From assembly GCA_050049355.1 (NCBI GenBank), contig JASFWK010000046.1, positions 1 through 14,693 of the forward strand: a DNA stretch of 14,693 bases, in the 5' to 3' direction. This DNA is from JASFWK01 sp050049355 (lineage in GTDB: Bacteria; Chloroflexota; Anaerolineae; B4-G1; DUEL01). The notes under the pieces are model-generated. The model saw only the letters and a list, made by a program, of their open reading frames with translations, did not search any database and was not told the DNA's origin. Every line of letters begins with the position of its first letter. Within the stretch, counting starts at the first letter, position 1. Positions 7,216 through 14,027 of the stretch are shown piece by piece. The position numbers and the translations under genes were made by a program.

Positions 7216-8160
7216 TCAAGATGCCTCCTCCTCAAGCGTGTCGAAAAGCCGCGCGCTTAGATAGCGCTCGCCGGTGTCGGGCAGAATGATCACTACGAGC
7301 GATCCGGCATTCTCCGGTCTGGATGCCACCTGCAGAGCCGCGTAGGCAGCCGCGCCAGAGGAGATACCGGCCAGAATGCCCTCCTCTTTCGCCAGGCGAC
7401 GCGCCATGTCTGCTGCATCCTCGTCCCTTACCTGGATCACCTCATCTATCAGATCCACGTCCAGTACGTCCGGCACGAAGCCTGCGCCGATGCCCTGGAT
7501 CTTGTGGGGGCCGGGTTCGCCGCCGGAGAGGACCGGTGAGGCGGCAGGCTCGACGACGACCACGTGGCAGCCAGGCTTGCGGCTCTTCATCACCGCGGCG
7601 ACACCGGTGATGGTCCCGCCAGTGCCCACGCCTGCGACGACGATATCCACCTCGCCGTCCGTATCCCGCCAGATCTCCTCGGCTGTGGTGCGCCGATGGA
7701 TGGCCGGATTGGCCGGGTTCTTGAACTGCTGAGGGATGAAGTAACGGGGGTCCTCCGCGGCCAATTCCTCAGCCCTCTCCACCGCGCCCGGCATCCCTTC
7801 CTCGCCCGGCGTCAGAATCAACTTCGCTCCCAGTGCGTGCAGCAGACGACGACGCTCCAGACTCATCGTATCGGGCATTGTCAGGACGAGCTCATAACCC
7901 TTGGCCGCACACACGAAGGCCAGGCCGATGCCTGTATTGCCGCTCGTCGGCTCCAGGATGATGGTCTCCTCCTTCATCAGGGCGGCCTGTTCTGCAGCCT
8001 CGATCATGCTCGCGGCGATGCGGTCCTTCACGCTTCCCAAAGGGTTAAAGGACTCCAGCTTGGCCACCACTGTGGCCTGCAGGCCCTCTGTTAAGCGGTT
8101 CAGTCTCACCAGCGGCGTGTCCCCAATGGTTTGCGTGATGTCTTGGTAGATGTTGCTCAT
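7216..8160 (-). CDS. cysK: Cysteine synthase (O-acetylserine sulfhydrylase)
   Basis: This 314-residue PLP enzyme converts O-acetylserine and a sulfur donor to cysteine. Family landmarks are the TIGDTPLVRLNRL start, the PLP lysine in NPLGSVKDR, the substrate loop EPTSGNTGIGLAF, the phosphate-binding GVGTGGTITGV and the C-terminal GISSGAAAYAAL and ILPDTGERYLS motifs. Length is normal for CysK/CysM. The ATG at 8160 lies one base after the stop of the Rrf2 gene, with GGTGGAG about 8 nt upstream. The frame is open further upstream but that part is the overlapping regulator gene. The next gene encodes its substrate-producing partner CysE; the two often form a complex. Whether the sulfur donor is free sulfide or a protein thiocarboxylate cannot be told from sequence alone; the E1/JAMM genes downstream leave both open. 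Confidence 0.96.
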   Translation of the reverse strand: MSNIYQDITQTIGDTPLVRLNRLTEGLQATVVAKLESFNPLGSVKDRIAASMIEAAEQAALMKEETIILEPTSGNTGIGLAFVCAAKGYELVLTMPDTMSLERRRLLHALGAKLILTPGEEGMPGAVERAEELAAEDPRYFIPQQFKNPANPAIHRRTTAEEIWRDTDGEVDIVVAGVGTGGTITGVAAVMKSRKPGCHVVVVEPAASPVLSGGEPGPHKIQGIGAGFVPDVLDVDLIDEVIQVRDEDAADMARRLAKEEGILAGISSGAAAYAALQVASRPENAGSLVVIILPDTGERYLSARLFDTLEEEAS

Positions 8161-8161
8161 C

Positions 8162-8608
8162 TCATTGCTCCACCCGATCGGGTTGGGCCAATTGGCGTGC
8201 TCTTTCGCACAGGTCCTCCAGCGTGATCGAATCAAGGAACTCTGCCATTGTTCGCGATAGCTGCTTCCAAAGCATGTGAGCCACGCATCCGTCCACGCGA
8301 CTGCAGGGTGCCTCCTTGCTTGGGATGGCGCACGGTACCGGTGCGATGGGGCCTTCGGCTGCCCGCACCACGTCGCCAACGCGGATCGCCGCCGCGTCGC
8401 GGGTCAGGACATAGCCTCCACCTCGCCCCTTGATCCCCTCCACCAGCCCTGCCTCGCGGAGCTGGCGGAACAGCTGGGCAACGTAGTCGGCCGATATGCT
8501 CTGACGCTCGGCGATGTCGCGGCGAGCGACGGGTCCTTCCTCGCTGTGCATAGCCAGGTCCACCATCGCCCGCAGCGCATATCGGCCCCGCGTTGACATC
8601 TGCATCAT
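8162..8608 (-). CDS. Rrf2-family transcriptional regulator, IscR-like Fe-S type
   Basis: The 148-residue protein is an Rrf2 regulator. It begins with MSTRGRYALRAMVDLAMH, has a winged helix (helix about ISADYVAQLFRQLREAGLV, wing GRGGGYVL), then a Cys cluster. Cys93, Cys102 and Cys108 are followed by His111 in CVAHMLWKQL, which parallels the three Cys plus C-x2-H ligands of the [2Fe-2S] cluster in IscR (CLTHALW). The first Cys spacing is longer here (eight residues between, against five in IscR). A fourth Cys (134) lies near the C-terminus. Clustered ATGs (8608, 8605, 8599) follow GGGAGGA; I use 8608, but 8605 has the better spacing. It heads the cysteine operon and probably regulates it in response to Fe-S or cysteine status. 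A palindrome on its own promoter suggests autoregulation. Confidence 0.92.
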   Translation of the reverse strand: MMQMSTRGRYALRAMVDLAMHSEEGPVARRDIAERQSISADYVAQLFRQLREAGLVEGIKGRGGGYVLTRDAAAIRVGDVVRAAEGPIAPVPCAIPSKEAPCSRVDGCVAHMLWKQLSRTMAEFLDSITLEDLCERARQLAQPDRVEQ

Positions 8609-8626
8609 GTATCCTCCCGTGCGAGA

Positions 8627-8655
8627 AGTGTACATCAGTTGAGTAATTTTGTCAA
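8627..8655 (-). promoter_or_regulatory. Sigma-70-type promoter of the Rrf2-cysK operon
   Basis: Reading the minus strand, a perfect -35 box TTGACA (8655-8650) is separated by exactly 17 bp from TACACT (8632-8627, four of six matches to the -10 consensus). Transcription would begin near A8620, leaving only about 12 nt of leader before the ATG at 8608, just enough for the GGGAGGA ribosome binding site. The segment is clearly AT-richer than its surroundings. Confidence 0.72.
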
Positions 8656-8657
8656 CT
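8637..8657. promoter_or_regulatory. Putative Rrf2 operator, 21-bp near-palindrome
   Basis: Arms AGTTGA and TCAACT are perfect inverted repeats separated by 9 bp. Two inner pairs (AA/TT) also match, giving 8 of 10 paired positions around a central base. The site covers the -35 box and most of the spacer of the regulator's own promoter, so a bound Rrf2 dimer would block RNA polymerase. Size and symmetry suit a dimeric winged-helix regulator. That this regulator binds it is inference. Confidence 0.55.
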
Positions 8658-8730
8658 ATTTTCGTTGCTTCGTACCAGGTGTCAGGACTCTGATTCGCCT
8701 GCGCGCAGGCACGAGATGCCCTTCGGAGCG

Positions 8731-8745
8731 GGAGGGTTGCCCTCC
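8731..8745. repeat. Short perfect inverted repeat in divergent intergenic region
   Basis: GGAGGG and CCCTCC flank a 3-nt TTG. The repeat overlaps the likely -35 box (TTGCCC, 8737-8742) of the DUF4342 promoter, so it could be an operator. Without a T-tract it is unlikely to be a terminator. Confidence 0.35.
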
Positions 8746-8764
8746 TCAGGCGTTCTGCTATACT
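8737..8764 (+). promoter_or_regulatory. Candidate extended -10 promoter for the DUF4342 gene
   Basis: TTGCCC (8737-8742) and TATACT (8759-8764) are spaced by 16 bp, and TGC directly precedes the -10 hexamer, giving an extended -10 element. It faces the DUF4342 gene and would leave a leader of about 65 nt. It diverges from the Rrf2-cysK promoter. Confidence 0.6.
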
Positions 8765-8837
8765 GGATCACGCCCTGGGTTGAAGGGAAGCGGCCTGAGG
8801 ATTCGAAATCCGGGCAAGCCAGACAAGGAGTGAAAAG

Positions 8838-9119
8838 ATGGACGAAGAGAGAGTCCGGGTAGAGGAGTATGAAGTCAGCGGTGAGAAGCTTCTTGCCAAG
8901 GTCAAAGAGTTGGTGCGTGAGGGCAACATTCGCCGTATCATCATCAAGGACGGGAAGGGCAGAACCCTGGTCGAGGTCCCGCTCACGCTCGGCGTGGTCG
9001 GCGCTGTGCTTGCACCGGTCTGGGCGGCGATCGGGGCGATCGCGGCGCTGGCGACAAACTGTACAATCCTTGTGGAAAGGATTGAAGAGCCGGAGGAGGG
9101 ACGCGAGGTTGGTTCGTAG
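8838..9119 (+). CDS. DUF4342 domain protein
   Basis: This 93-residue protein matches the DUF4342 family, whose function is not established. The first half is charged and helical (VEEYEVSGEKLLAKVKELVREGNIRR), followed by a beta hairpin (IIIKDGKGRTLVEVP). A hydrophobic stretch (about 49-72, LTLGVVGAVLAPVWAAIGAIAAL) comes next, and the protein ends with TNCTILVER and an acidic tail. The hydrophobic part could insert in or lie on the membrane. The ATG at 8838 is preceded by AAGGAG at ideal spacing. It is transcribed divergently from the Rrf2 operon and followed by a 213-nt gap. The family call is good; no role can be assigned. Confidence 0.82.
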   Translation: MDEERVRVEEYEVSGEKLLAKVKELVREGNIRRIIIKDGKGRTLVEVPLTLGVVGAVLAPVWAAIGAIAALATNCTILVERIEEPEEGREVGS

Positions 9120-9206
9120 TCGCCTGCTGGGTTTCTCCCTCAACCGAGTGGGAAGGCTGCCGCAGCGCCGGGGTGCGTGAACAGGCGGAGCGAACGAAAT
9201 CCCCTG

Positions 9207-9226
9207 GTACGGCTCCGTCGCCGTGC
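9207..9226 (+). other. Hairpin downstream of the DUF4342 gene
   Basis: GTACGGC (9207-9213) pairs with GCCGTGC (9220-9226), seven pairs including one G-T, around a 6-nt loop. It lies about 90 nt after the DUF4342 stop codon. It may attenuate or end that transcript, but no T-rich tract follows. Confidence 0.25.
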
Positions 9227-9332
9227 AGGTAGTCGTTCTGTGCTGGGGCGATTCCCTCATCCGTCTGGATTCGATCGAGGGTGGGCTGCAAGATTCAGGG
9301 GGCGTGCCTTGAGGCGGGTGGGGGAGAAGGAT

Positions 9333-10133
9333 GTGGTGGAAGTGTCCTTGCTCGCCGTTGACCTTGACGGTACGTTGCTGACGAGCGAGGGGATCCCGGC
9401 TCCTCGGAGTGCCGCTCTGCTCAAGCGTGTGGCGCAAGACGGTGTCCACGTTGTGCTGGCGACCGCGCGCAATCCCGACTCGGTCCGACCGCTCTGTTAC
9501 CTGCTTGAGTTGGACGGTCCGATGATCTGCACAAACGGAGCCCAGGTGTGGGGCTCGCCGGACGGTCCTGTGTGGCTCCTTCGCTGCATTCCCCTGCACA
9601 TCGCGCTGGCGATCGCCGAATGGGCGGATGCGCATGCTATCGAGTTGAGCACCACGATTGGGTCAACGATCTACTGGCGACGACGTCCGGGGCAGGCACT
9701 CGGCCAGATTGCTGCTAGCAGAATGGTTGTGCCGACGAACGCGGACGCCATCGTCGACGAGCCGACGGCAATCTTGGTGCATGAGCCTGAAGGCATTGAT
9801 GGGATTCGCTCACTCTGTCAATCCGCCTTCCCCGGGCAGTGTTGCACTCAGACCTACTATGACCGCGATGGAACAGCGCGTTCACTGGGCGTCTATGCGC
9901 CCAATACGGACAAAGGTCTGGCGCTCGGCTGTGTGCTTGACCGGCTTGGTGTGAAGAGAGAGCAGGTCGTGGTGATTGGAGACGATATCAGTGATCTGCG
10001 GATGTTTCCCTATGCGCGGGTACGAGTCGCGATGGGCAACGCCCGGCGCGAGGTGAAGCGGCGCGCCACTGTGGTGGCTCCGAGCAATGACGAAGAGGGC
10101 GTCGCCTGGGCTGTGGAGACGTTTGTGCTCTGA
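9333..10133 (+). CDS. HAD-superfamily (Cof/IIB-type) phosphatase
   Basis: The 266-residue protein is a HAD hydrolase of the Cof-like IIB class, enzymes that dephosphorylate small metabolites such as sugar phosphates or cofactors. Motif I is AVDLDGTLL (nucleophile Asp10, acid Asp12), motif II is VLATARN (Thr44), the motif III lysine is in NTDKGLAL (Lys194), and motif IV is GDDISDLRMF (Asp217, Asp218, Asp221). The usual GDxxND is GDDISD here. The large insert between motifs II and III (about residues 60-190) is the type II cap that sets substrate choice. Start choice is uncertain: the frame is open from 9177, but the motif begins soon after the GTG cluster at 9333/9336, preceded by GGGGGAGAAGG, so I use 9333. 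It ends 27 nt before the dehydrogenase gene and is probably cotranscribed with it. Confidence 0.85.
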   Translation: MVEVSLLAVDLDGTLLTSEGIPAPRSAALLKRVAQDGVHVVLATARNPDSVRPLCYLLELDGPMICTNGAQVWGSPDGPVWLLRCIPLHIALAIAEWADAHAIELSTTIGSTIYWRRRPGQALGQIAASRMVVPTNADAIVDEPTAILVHEPEGIDGIRSLCQSAFPGQCCTQTYYDRDGTARSLGVYAPNTDKGLALGCVLDRLGVKREQVVVIGDDISDLRMFPYARVRVAMGNARREVKRRATVVAPSNDEEGVAWAVETFVL

Positions 10134-10160
10134 TACGCCTGACGGGTCTTGTTGAGGTAG

Positions 10161-11147
10161 GTGGAAATGGAATTGTCGGTTCACGTACTCGACCCGCCTG
10201 ACCCTGCTCCCCTGGCCCGGTTGCGCGCCGAGCTCCGGCCGAGCGTGAAGCTCACCGTCGGCGCCAATCTCCCCAAGCGTGCCGACTACCATATCTTGGT
10301 CGCTGGTCGACCCAAGCGCGAGCACATCACCGCCAGTCCCAGGTTGGGCGTGCTCGTCATTCCCTGGGCAGGTGTACCCGAGAAGACGCGTGAACTGATG
10401 CTCGGTTTTCCCCACGTAACCGTCCATAATCTGCACCACAACGCCGCCGCAGCTGCTGAGATGGCCATAGCCCTGCTCCTCGCCGCGGCGAAGTTCATCG
10501 TGCCCATTGACGGGACCTTTCGCAGCCACGATTGGACCCCTCGCTACAAACCCAATCCGGCCGTCCTGATGGAGGGCAAGACCGCGCTGCTACTGGGCTA
10601 CGGCGCGATCGGGGGGCGCGTGGCCCGCATGTGTCGGGGATTGGGCATGAAGGTGATTGCCATCCGCCGGCATGCTTCTGTCCCGTCGGGCGAAGCTCTT
10701 GCCGAGATCCACCCACCGGCTGCGCTTCACAGCCTGCTCCCTCGGGCCGATGTCCTCATGATCTGTCTACCCCACACCCCGGAGACGGAAGGCCTCATTG
10801 GTGAGGAGGAACTTGCGCTGCTGCCCGCCGACGCTGTGCTGGTAAACGTGGGGCGCGGCCCAATTGTGGACGAACCGGCCCTCTACCACGCCCTCCACGG
10901 CGGCACGCTCTACGCCGCTGGTTTGGATGTCTGGTACAATTACCCGGCCGATGAAGACGCCCGATCACATACGCCGCCCTCAGCCTACCCCTTCAACGGG
11001 CTGAAAAACGTCGTGATGAGCCCGCACCGGGCAGGAGGCTCCAAGGCGACGGAGACGCGGCGGATGGAGCGCCTGGCGGCGTTGCTCAACACGGCGGCGA
11101 TGGGCGAGCCGATGCCGAATAGGGTCGATCTTCGGGCTGGATACTGA
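10161..11147 (+). CDS. D-isomer-specific 2-hydroxyacid dehydrogenase homologue, catalytic Glu replaced
   Basis: This 328-residue protein has the two-domain fold of D-2-hydroxyacid dehydrogenases. The NAD-binding Rossmann motif is GYGAIG (146-151), followed by IAIRR at the end of beta-2, where basic residues could favour NADP. The catalytic Arg is Arg232 in NVGRGPIVDEPAL and the catalytic His is His289 in MSPHRAGG. The catalytic Glu, expected 29 residues after the Arg in the family's EP dipeptide (as in SerA), is Tyr261 in LDVWYNYP. The active site is therefore Arg/Tyr/His rather than Arg/Glu/His, so the enzyme may use another substrate or mechanism. The start at 10161 follows an AGGTGG ribosome binding site. 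It lies 27 nt after the HAD phosphatase gene and is followed by a hairpin, suggesting a two-gene unit. The family is secure; the substrate is unknown. Confidence 0.88.
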   Translation: MEMELSVHVLDPPDPAPLARLRAELRPSVKLTVGANLPKRADYHILVAGRPKREHITASPRLGVLVIPWAGVPEKTRELMLGFPHVTVHNLHHNAAAAAEMAIALLLAAAKFIVPIDGTFRSHDWTPRYKPNPAVLMEGKTALLLGYGAIGGRVARMCRGLGMKVIAIRRHASVPSGEALAEIHPPAALHSLLPRADVLMICLPHTPETEGLIGEEELALLPADAVLVNVGRGPIVDEPALYHALHGGTLYAAGLDVWYNYPADEDARSHTPPSAYPFNGLKNVVMSPHRAGGSKATETRRMERLAALLNTAAMGEPMPNRVDLRAGY

Positions 11148-11154
11148 TCCATCT

Positions 11155-11178
11155 GGGGCAAGGTACCATCTTGCCCTT
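11155..11178 (+). terminator. Candidate intrinsic terminator after the dehydrogenase gene
   Basis: GGGCAAG (11156-11162) and CTTGCCC (11170-11176) form a perfect 7-bp stem around GTACCAT, extended by a G-T pair. It begins 8 bases after the dehydrogenase stop. The following TTCATT is only a weak T-tract, so termination may be partial before the next gene. Confidence 0.45.
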
Positions 11179-11204
11179 CATTGGCAGTTCGAGGTGGTGT
11201 GGGA

Positions 11205-12884
11205 ATGTCTGCAGCTAGCTGCCTTGTCTACCTGGAGATTGCCGAAGACGGTGAGTGCATAGCGCACGTGTTCGATCCTCCCGGCTGCATCATCCGTGCC
11301 CCGACGCGCAGCGAGGCCCTGAGTCGAGTGCCTGAAGCCATTTCTGAGACTTTCGCCTGGCTTCGCCGCCACGGCGAACCGGTTCCGGCGGAGAGTGAGC
11401 CGTTCGAAGTTGTCGTCGGCGGCGAGAGTTCTGGTTCAGGCCCCTTCGATCCCGGCGATCCGGCCGCCCTGTTCGCACCAGACCGTAAGCCTCTCACCTC
11501 TGAGGAGATGGAGCGTCATCTTCGCCTCATGAGCTATGCCCGCGACGATCTCCTGGCCCTGGTGCGTGACTTGCCTCGCGAGATCCTGAGCTGGCGGCCT
11601 GATCCTGGCTCCTTCACCATCCGCCGCCTGCTGCGTCACGTCGCGCATGCTGAGAAATGGTATGTCTCTCGGCTGGTCTCTCCGGTGAGTTCGCCCCAGG
11701 AGTGGGAACAGGACCAGGAGCTTCCCGTCCTTGAGTATCTTGGGGTGGAGCGGCGCGCTGTCGTGACCCGGCTGCGGCAGCTCACCGAGGAGGAGCGGAC
11801 TGGTCTCTTCTACCCCAGTCACTGGACCGAGCATCCCGATGAGCCGTGGACGGCGCGGAAGGTCCTCCGCCGTCTGCTGGAGCACGAACGGGAGCACACG
11901 GCGCAGCTTCGCAGGATCCTTGCTGCTCGCCGCCGTCATCTATTGTCTTTCCTGGCCGCGGAACGGGCTGAGTTGCTGTGGCAGGTCACCGACCTTGATG
12001 AAGGGGTGCTTACCGAGTTGCTGGTGCTTGACGATGGTGGCTGGACGGCCAAGGATCTGCTCGCTCACATTGCGGCGTGGGATCGCTGGGAAAGTCGGGA
12101 GATGAAGCGTATGTCGACCGGCGATCCCCCCCAGCTTGCGGCAGTGGATGATATGGACGCCTTCAACGCCGCCGTTGTGGCTGACTGGCGGGAGCGCTCC
12201 TTGGGCGAGGTGCTGACCGAGTTGACTGATGCCCGTGCAGCATTGGTGACCTGGCTGCAGAGGTTGCCCGACGAGGAATTCTTCCGACGACGACCTTTCC
12301 GTGACTGGGATTGGTCTTTCCCCAACTGTATGGAGATCCAGGCGAAACATGACGCCGAACACGCCGCGCAGATCGCCTCCTGGCGCAAGGGTGGGGGACT
12401 GGGGGAAGAGATCGGCCCCAAGGCTGTCTTGCTCGCTGCTTTGGACGCCGCCCGCGAGGAACTGTTGACCGCTGCCGCGCTGGTTCCGCCCCGGCACCGC
12501 GCCTCGCATGCCGTGTGCGGAGAGTGGACACTTAGGGATGTAGTGGGACACGTCGCCGACTGGGAGTGGGTGGCCGTGGAGGGCCTGCGCCACAGAATCG
12601 AGGGTCGCCCGCTTCGCGTCGAGCGGGTCACTGACATCGAAGCCTGGAACTGGGAACATGTCGAAGCCCGACGCGATCAGCGATGGGGGGACGTTTCGGA
12701 TGACCTGCGCGCCGCACGCGAGGCGCTCTTGGAGATCATGGAGAAGGTGAGCCAGGTTGATTTGACCCGCTCTTTCACTTTCCCGTGGGGGCCGAGCGGT
12801 ACCCTGTATCAGTGGGTGCGAATCTTCGTGGCGCACGATCGCGAGCACGCTGAGGGAGTGCGAGATGCGGGGGAAATCGAGTAG
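11205..12884 (+). CDS. HicB-like N-terminal domain fused to three DinB-family domains
   Basis: This 559-residue protein is unusual. Residues about 1-60 (CLVYLEIAEDGECIAHVFDPPGC...EALSRVPEAI) resemble the HicB antitoxin beta-alpha fold. Three successive four-helix DinB/DUF664-like domains follow: about 100-242, 244-395 and 405-555. Each keeps the DinB metal-binding histidines, one on the second helix (His145/148, His288, His449) and an HxxEH pair (HEREH 227-231, HDAEH 382-386, HDREH 544-548). The second repeat resembles the ClbS/DfsB subgroup. DinB-like proteins include thiol transferases such as bacillithiol S-transferase and cyclopropane hydrolases such as ClbS, which detoxify electrophiles, so that is the likely type of activity. 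I start at the ATG at 11205 (GAGGTGG 8 nt upstream) rather than the TTG at 11181. The 3' end overlaps the Nudix gene by 20 nt. Confidence 0.85.
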   Translation: MSAASCLVYLEIAEDGECIAHVFDPPGCIIRAPTRSEALSRVPEAISETFAWLRRHGEPVPAESEPFEVVVGGESSGSGPFDPGDPAALFAPDRKPLTSEEMERHLRLMSYARDDLLALVRDLPREILSWRPDPGSFTIRRLLRHVAHAEKWYVSRLVSPVSSPQEWEQDQELPVLEYLGVERRAVVTRLRQLTEEERTGLFYPSHWTEHPDEPWTARKVLRRLLEHEREHTAQLRRILAARRRHLLSFLAAERAELLWQVTDLDEGVLTELLVLDDGGWTAKDLLAHIAAWDRWESREMKRMSTGDPPQLAAVDDMDAFNAAVVADWRERSLGEVLTELTDARAALVTWLQRLPDEEFFRRRPFRDWDWSFPNCMEIQAKHDAEHAAQIASWRKGGGLGEEIGPKAVLLAALDAAREELLTAAALVPPRHRASHAVCGEWTLRDVVGHVADWEWVAVEGLRHRIEGRPLRVERVTDIEAWNWEHVEARRDQRWGDVSDDLRAAREALLEIMEKVSQVDLTRSFTFPWGPSGTLYQWVRIFVAHDREHAEGVRDAGEIE

Positions 12885-13308
12885 AGAGCAGAAATCTCGT
12901 CCGGACTGGGAGGGAATAGCCGTGTTGTGCAGGAGCGCGGATGGGCAGTCCGTTCTGATGGTCCTGCAGGGAGGTCCACACGAGGAGCCTGCGTGGGCGG
13001 TGCCGGGGGGTTCTATTGAGGTTGGGGAAAGACCGCGGCAGGCCGCTGTGCGCGAGGCAAGGGAGGAGACCGGACTGGATCTCCGTGTCACACATCCCTA
13101 TGAGGTGATCGAAGGGGCAAGGGAGTACGGCGCTTACCGGGTGCACTACTTCGTGGCTGAGGTCGCGGGCGGCGAGAAGGACGTGGTCGACCCCAATGGC
13201 CTGATCCACCGCGTGAGATGGATTCCTGCTGATGCGCTGTCCAATCTGCGCCTCAGCCATGAGGATCAGAGGCATATCCTGCTTGAGTTCATGGAGGTAT
13301 CGCGATGA
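12865..13308 (+). CDS. Nudix hydrolase
   Basis: The 147-residue protein carries a perfect Nudix box (Gx5Ex7REUxEExGU) at residues 49-71, from GSIEVGE to REETGL. The paired glutamates (67 and 68) bind the metal. Nudix enzymes hydrolyse nucleoside diphosphates linked to another group, such as oxidised nucleotides, NADH, ADP-ribose or nucleotide sugars; the box does not set the substrate. Family features such as WAVPGGSIE and a C-terminal VRWIPADAL are present, as in MutT-type proteins. The ATG at 12865 has GAGGGAG 6 nt upstream and lies inside the end of the DinB gene. The stop overlaps the next start as ATGA. The position between a detoxification-type protein and an alkylation repair glycosylase suggests nucleotide-pool cleaning, which is inference. 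Confidence 0.92.
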   Translation: MRGKSSREQKSRPDWEGIAVLCRSADGQSVLMVLQGGPHEEPAWAVPGGSIEVGERPRQAAVREAREETGLDLRVTHPYEVIEGAREYGAYRVHYFVAEVAGGEKDVVDPNGLIHRVRWIPADALSNLRLSHEDQRHILLEFMEVSR

Positions 13309-14027
13309 ACCCCGAAGCCGAAAGGCGAGAACTGTTGGATCAGATCAGACAGCATGCCGATCCCAGACATCAAGAGGGGATGAGTATGGCGGTCCCCACG
13401 GGTCTCAAGATATACGGTGTGCGCGTGCCCGATCTGCGGGAGATCGCCCGAACGTGGCAGCGTGCTCACAAAGACGTCGCCCGCGGGGATCTGATGGCGG
13501 TGCTGGACGTGCTGTGGGAGGGGCAGTCGCGTGAGGAGCGGCTGCTCGTCATCTACTTGCTCGGGCGGTATAAGCGATGGATTCCGGATCTGACCTGGGA
13601 CTACTTCGAGCGTTGGCGGCGGGACCTGGACAACTGGGAGGTGACCGACGGGCTGGCCCAATGGGTGTTGAGCCCCTGGCTGCTAGCTGACCCCAAGCGC
13701 AGGTTGGATCGTCTATGGGATCTGATCGACGACAAGGATGTGTGGAGCCGCCGGCTGGGCTTGGTGAGCACAGTTCCCGTGAACCGGAGCCGCAAGGAGC
13801 TCACGATTCCTGATCTCACGCTCGAGTTGGTGGACCGGGTCAAGGAGGAGCGAGACGGCATGATCACCAAGGCTGTCTCCTGGGCGCTGCGAGAGATGAC
13901 TAAGACGCACCCAGAGCGCGTGAGCGCCTACCTGGAGGAGAACCGCGACCTCCTGGCCGCTCACGTCGTTCGCGAGGTCGATAACAAACTCCAGACCGGG
14001 CTGAAGAGTGGGAAGGTCAAGGGATGA
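13305..14027 (+). CDS. AlkD-family DNA alkylation repair glycosylase
   Basis: This 240-residue all-helical protein belongs to the DNA alkylation repair (AlkD/ALKDH) family, HEAT-like repeat glycosylases that excise bulky or cationic alkylated bases such as N3-methyladenine and N7-methylguanine without base flipping. The residues known to matter in Bacillus cereus AlkD are conserved: Trp111 and Asp115 in DNWEVTDGLA (Trp109 and Asp113 there), an Arg in WSRRLGL (149/150, matching Arg148) and Trp193 in VSWALREM (Trp187). Catalytic activity is therefore likely. It overlaps the Nudix stop and the methyltransferase start by 4 nt each (ATGA), so translation of the three is coupled. I saw no adaptive-response regulator such as Ada nearby. 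Confidence 0.93.
   Translation: MNPEAERRELLDQIRQHADPRHQEGMSMAVPTGLKIYGVRVPDLREIARTWQRAHKDVARGDLMAVLDVLWEGQSREERLLVIYLLGRYKRWIPDLTWDYFERWRRDLDNWEVTDGLAQWVLSPWLLADPKRRLDRLWDLIDDKDVWSRRLGLVSTVPVNRSRKELTIPDLTLELVDRVKEERDGMITKAVSWALREMTKTHPERVSAYLEENRDLLAAHVVREVDNKLQTGLKSGKVKG

Noticed and set aside
8682..9635. Minus-strand open frame spanning the DUF4342 and HAD genes
   Set aside because: It is Arg/Pro/Thr-rich without motifs, covers a promoter region, and is antisense to two genes with family signatures.
11940..13091. Long minus-strand open frame opposite the DinB gene
   Set aside because: It has no domain features and lies across the DinB and Nudix genes, whose motifs are intact on the plus strand.
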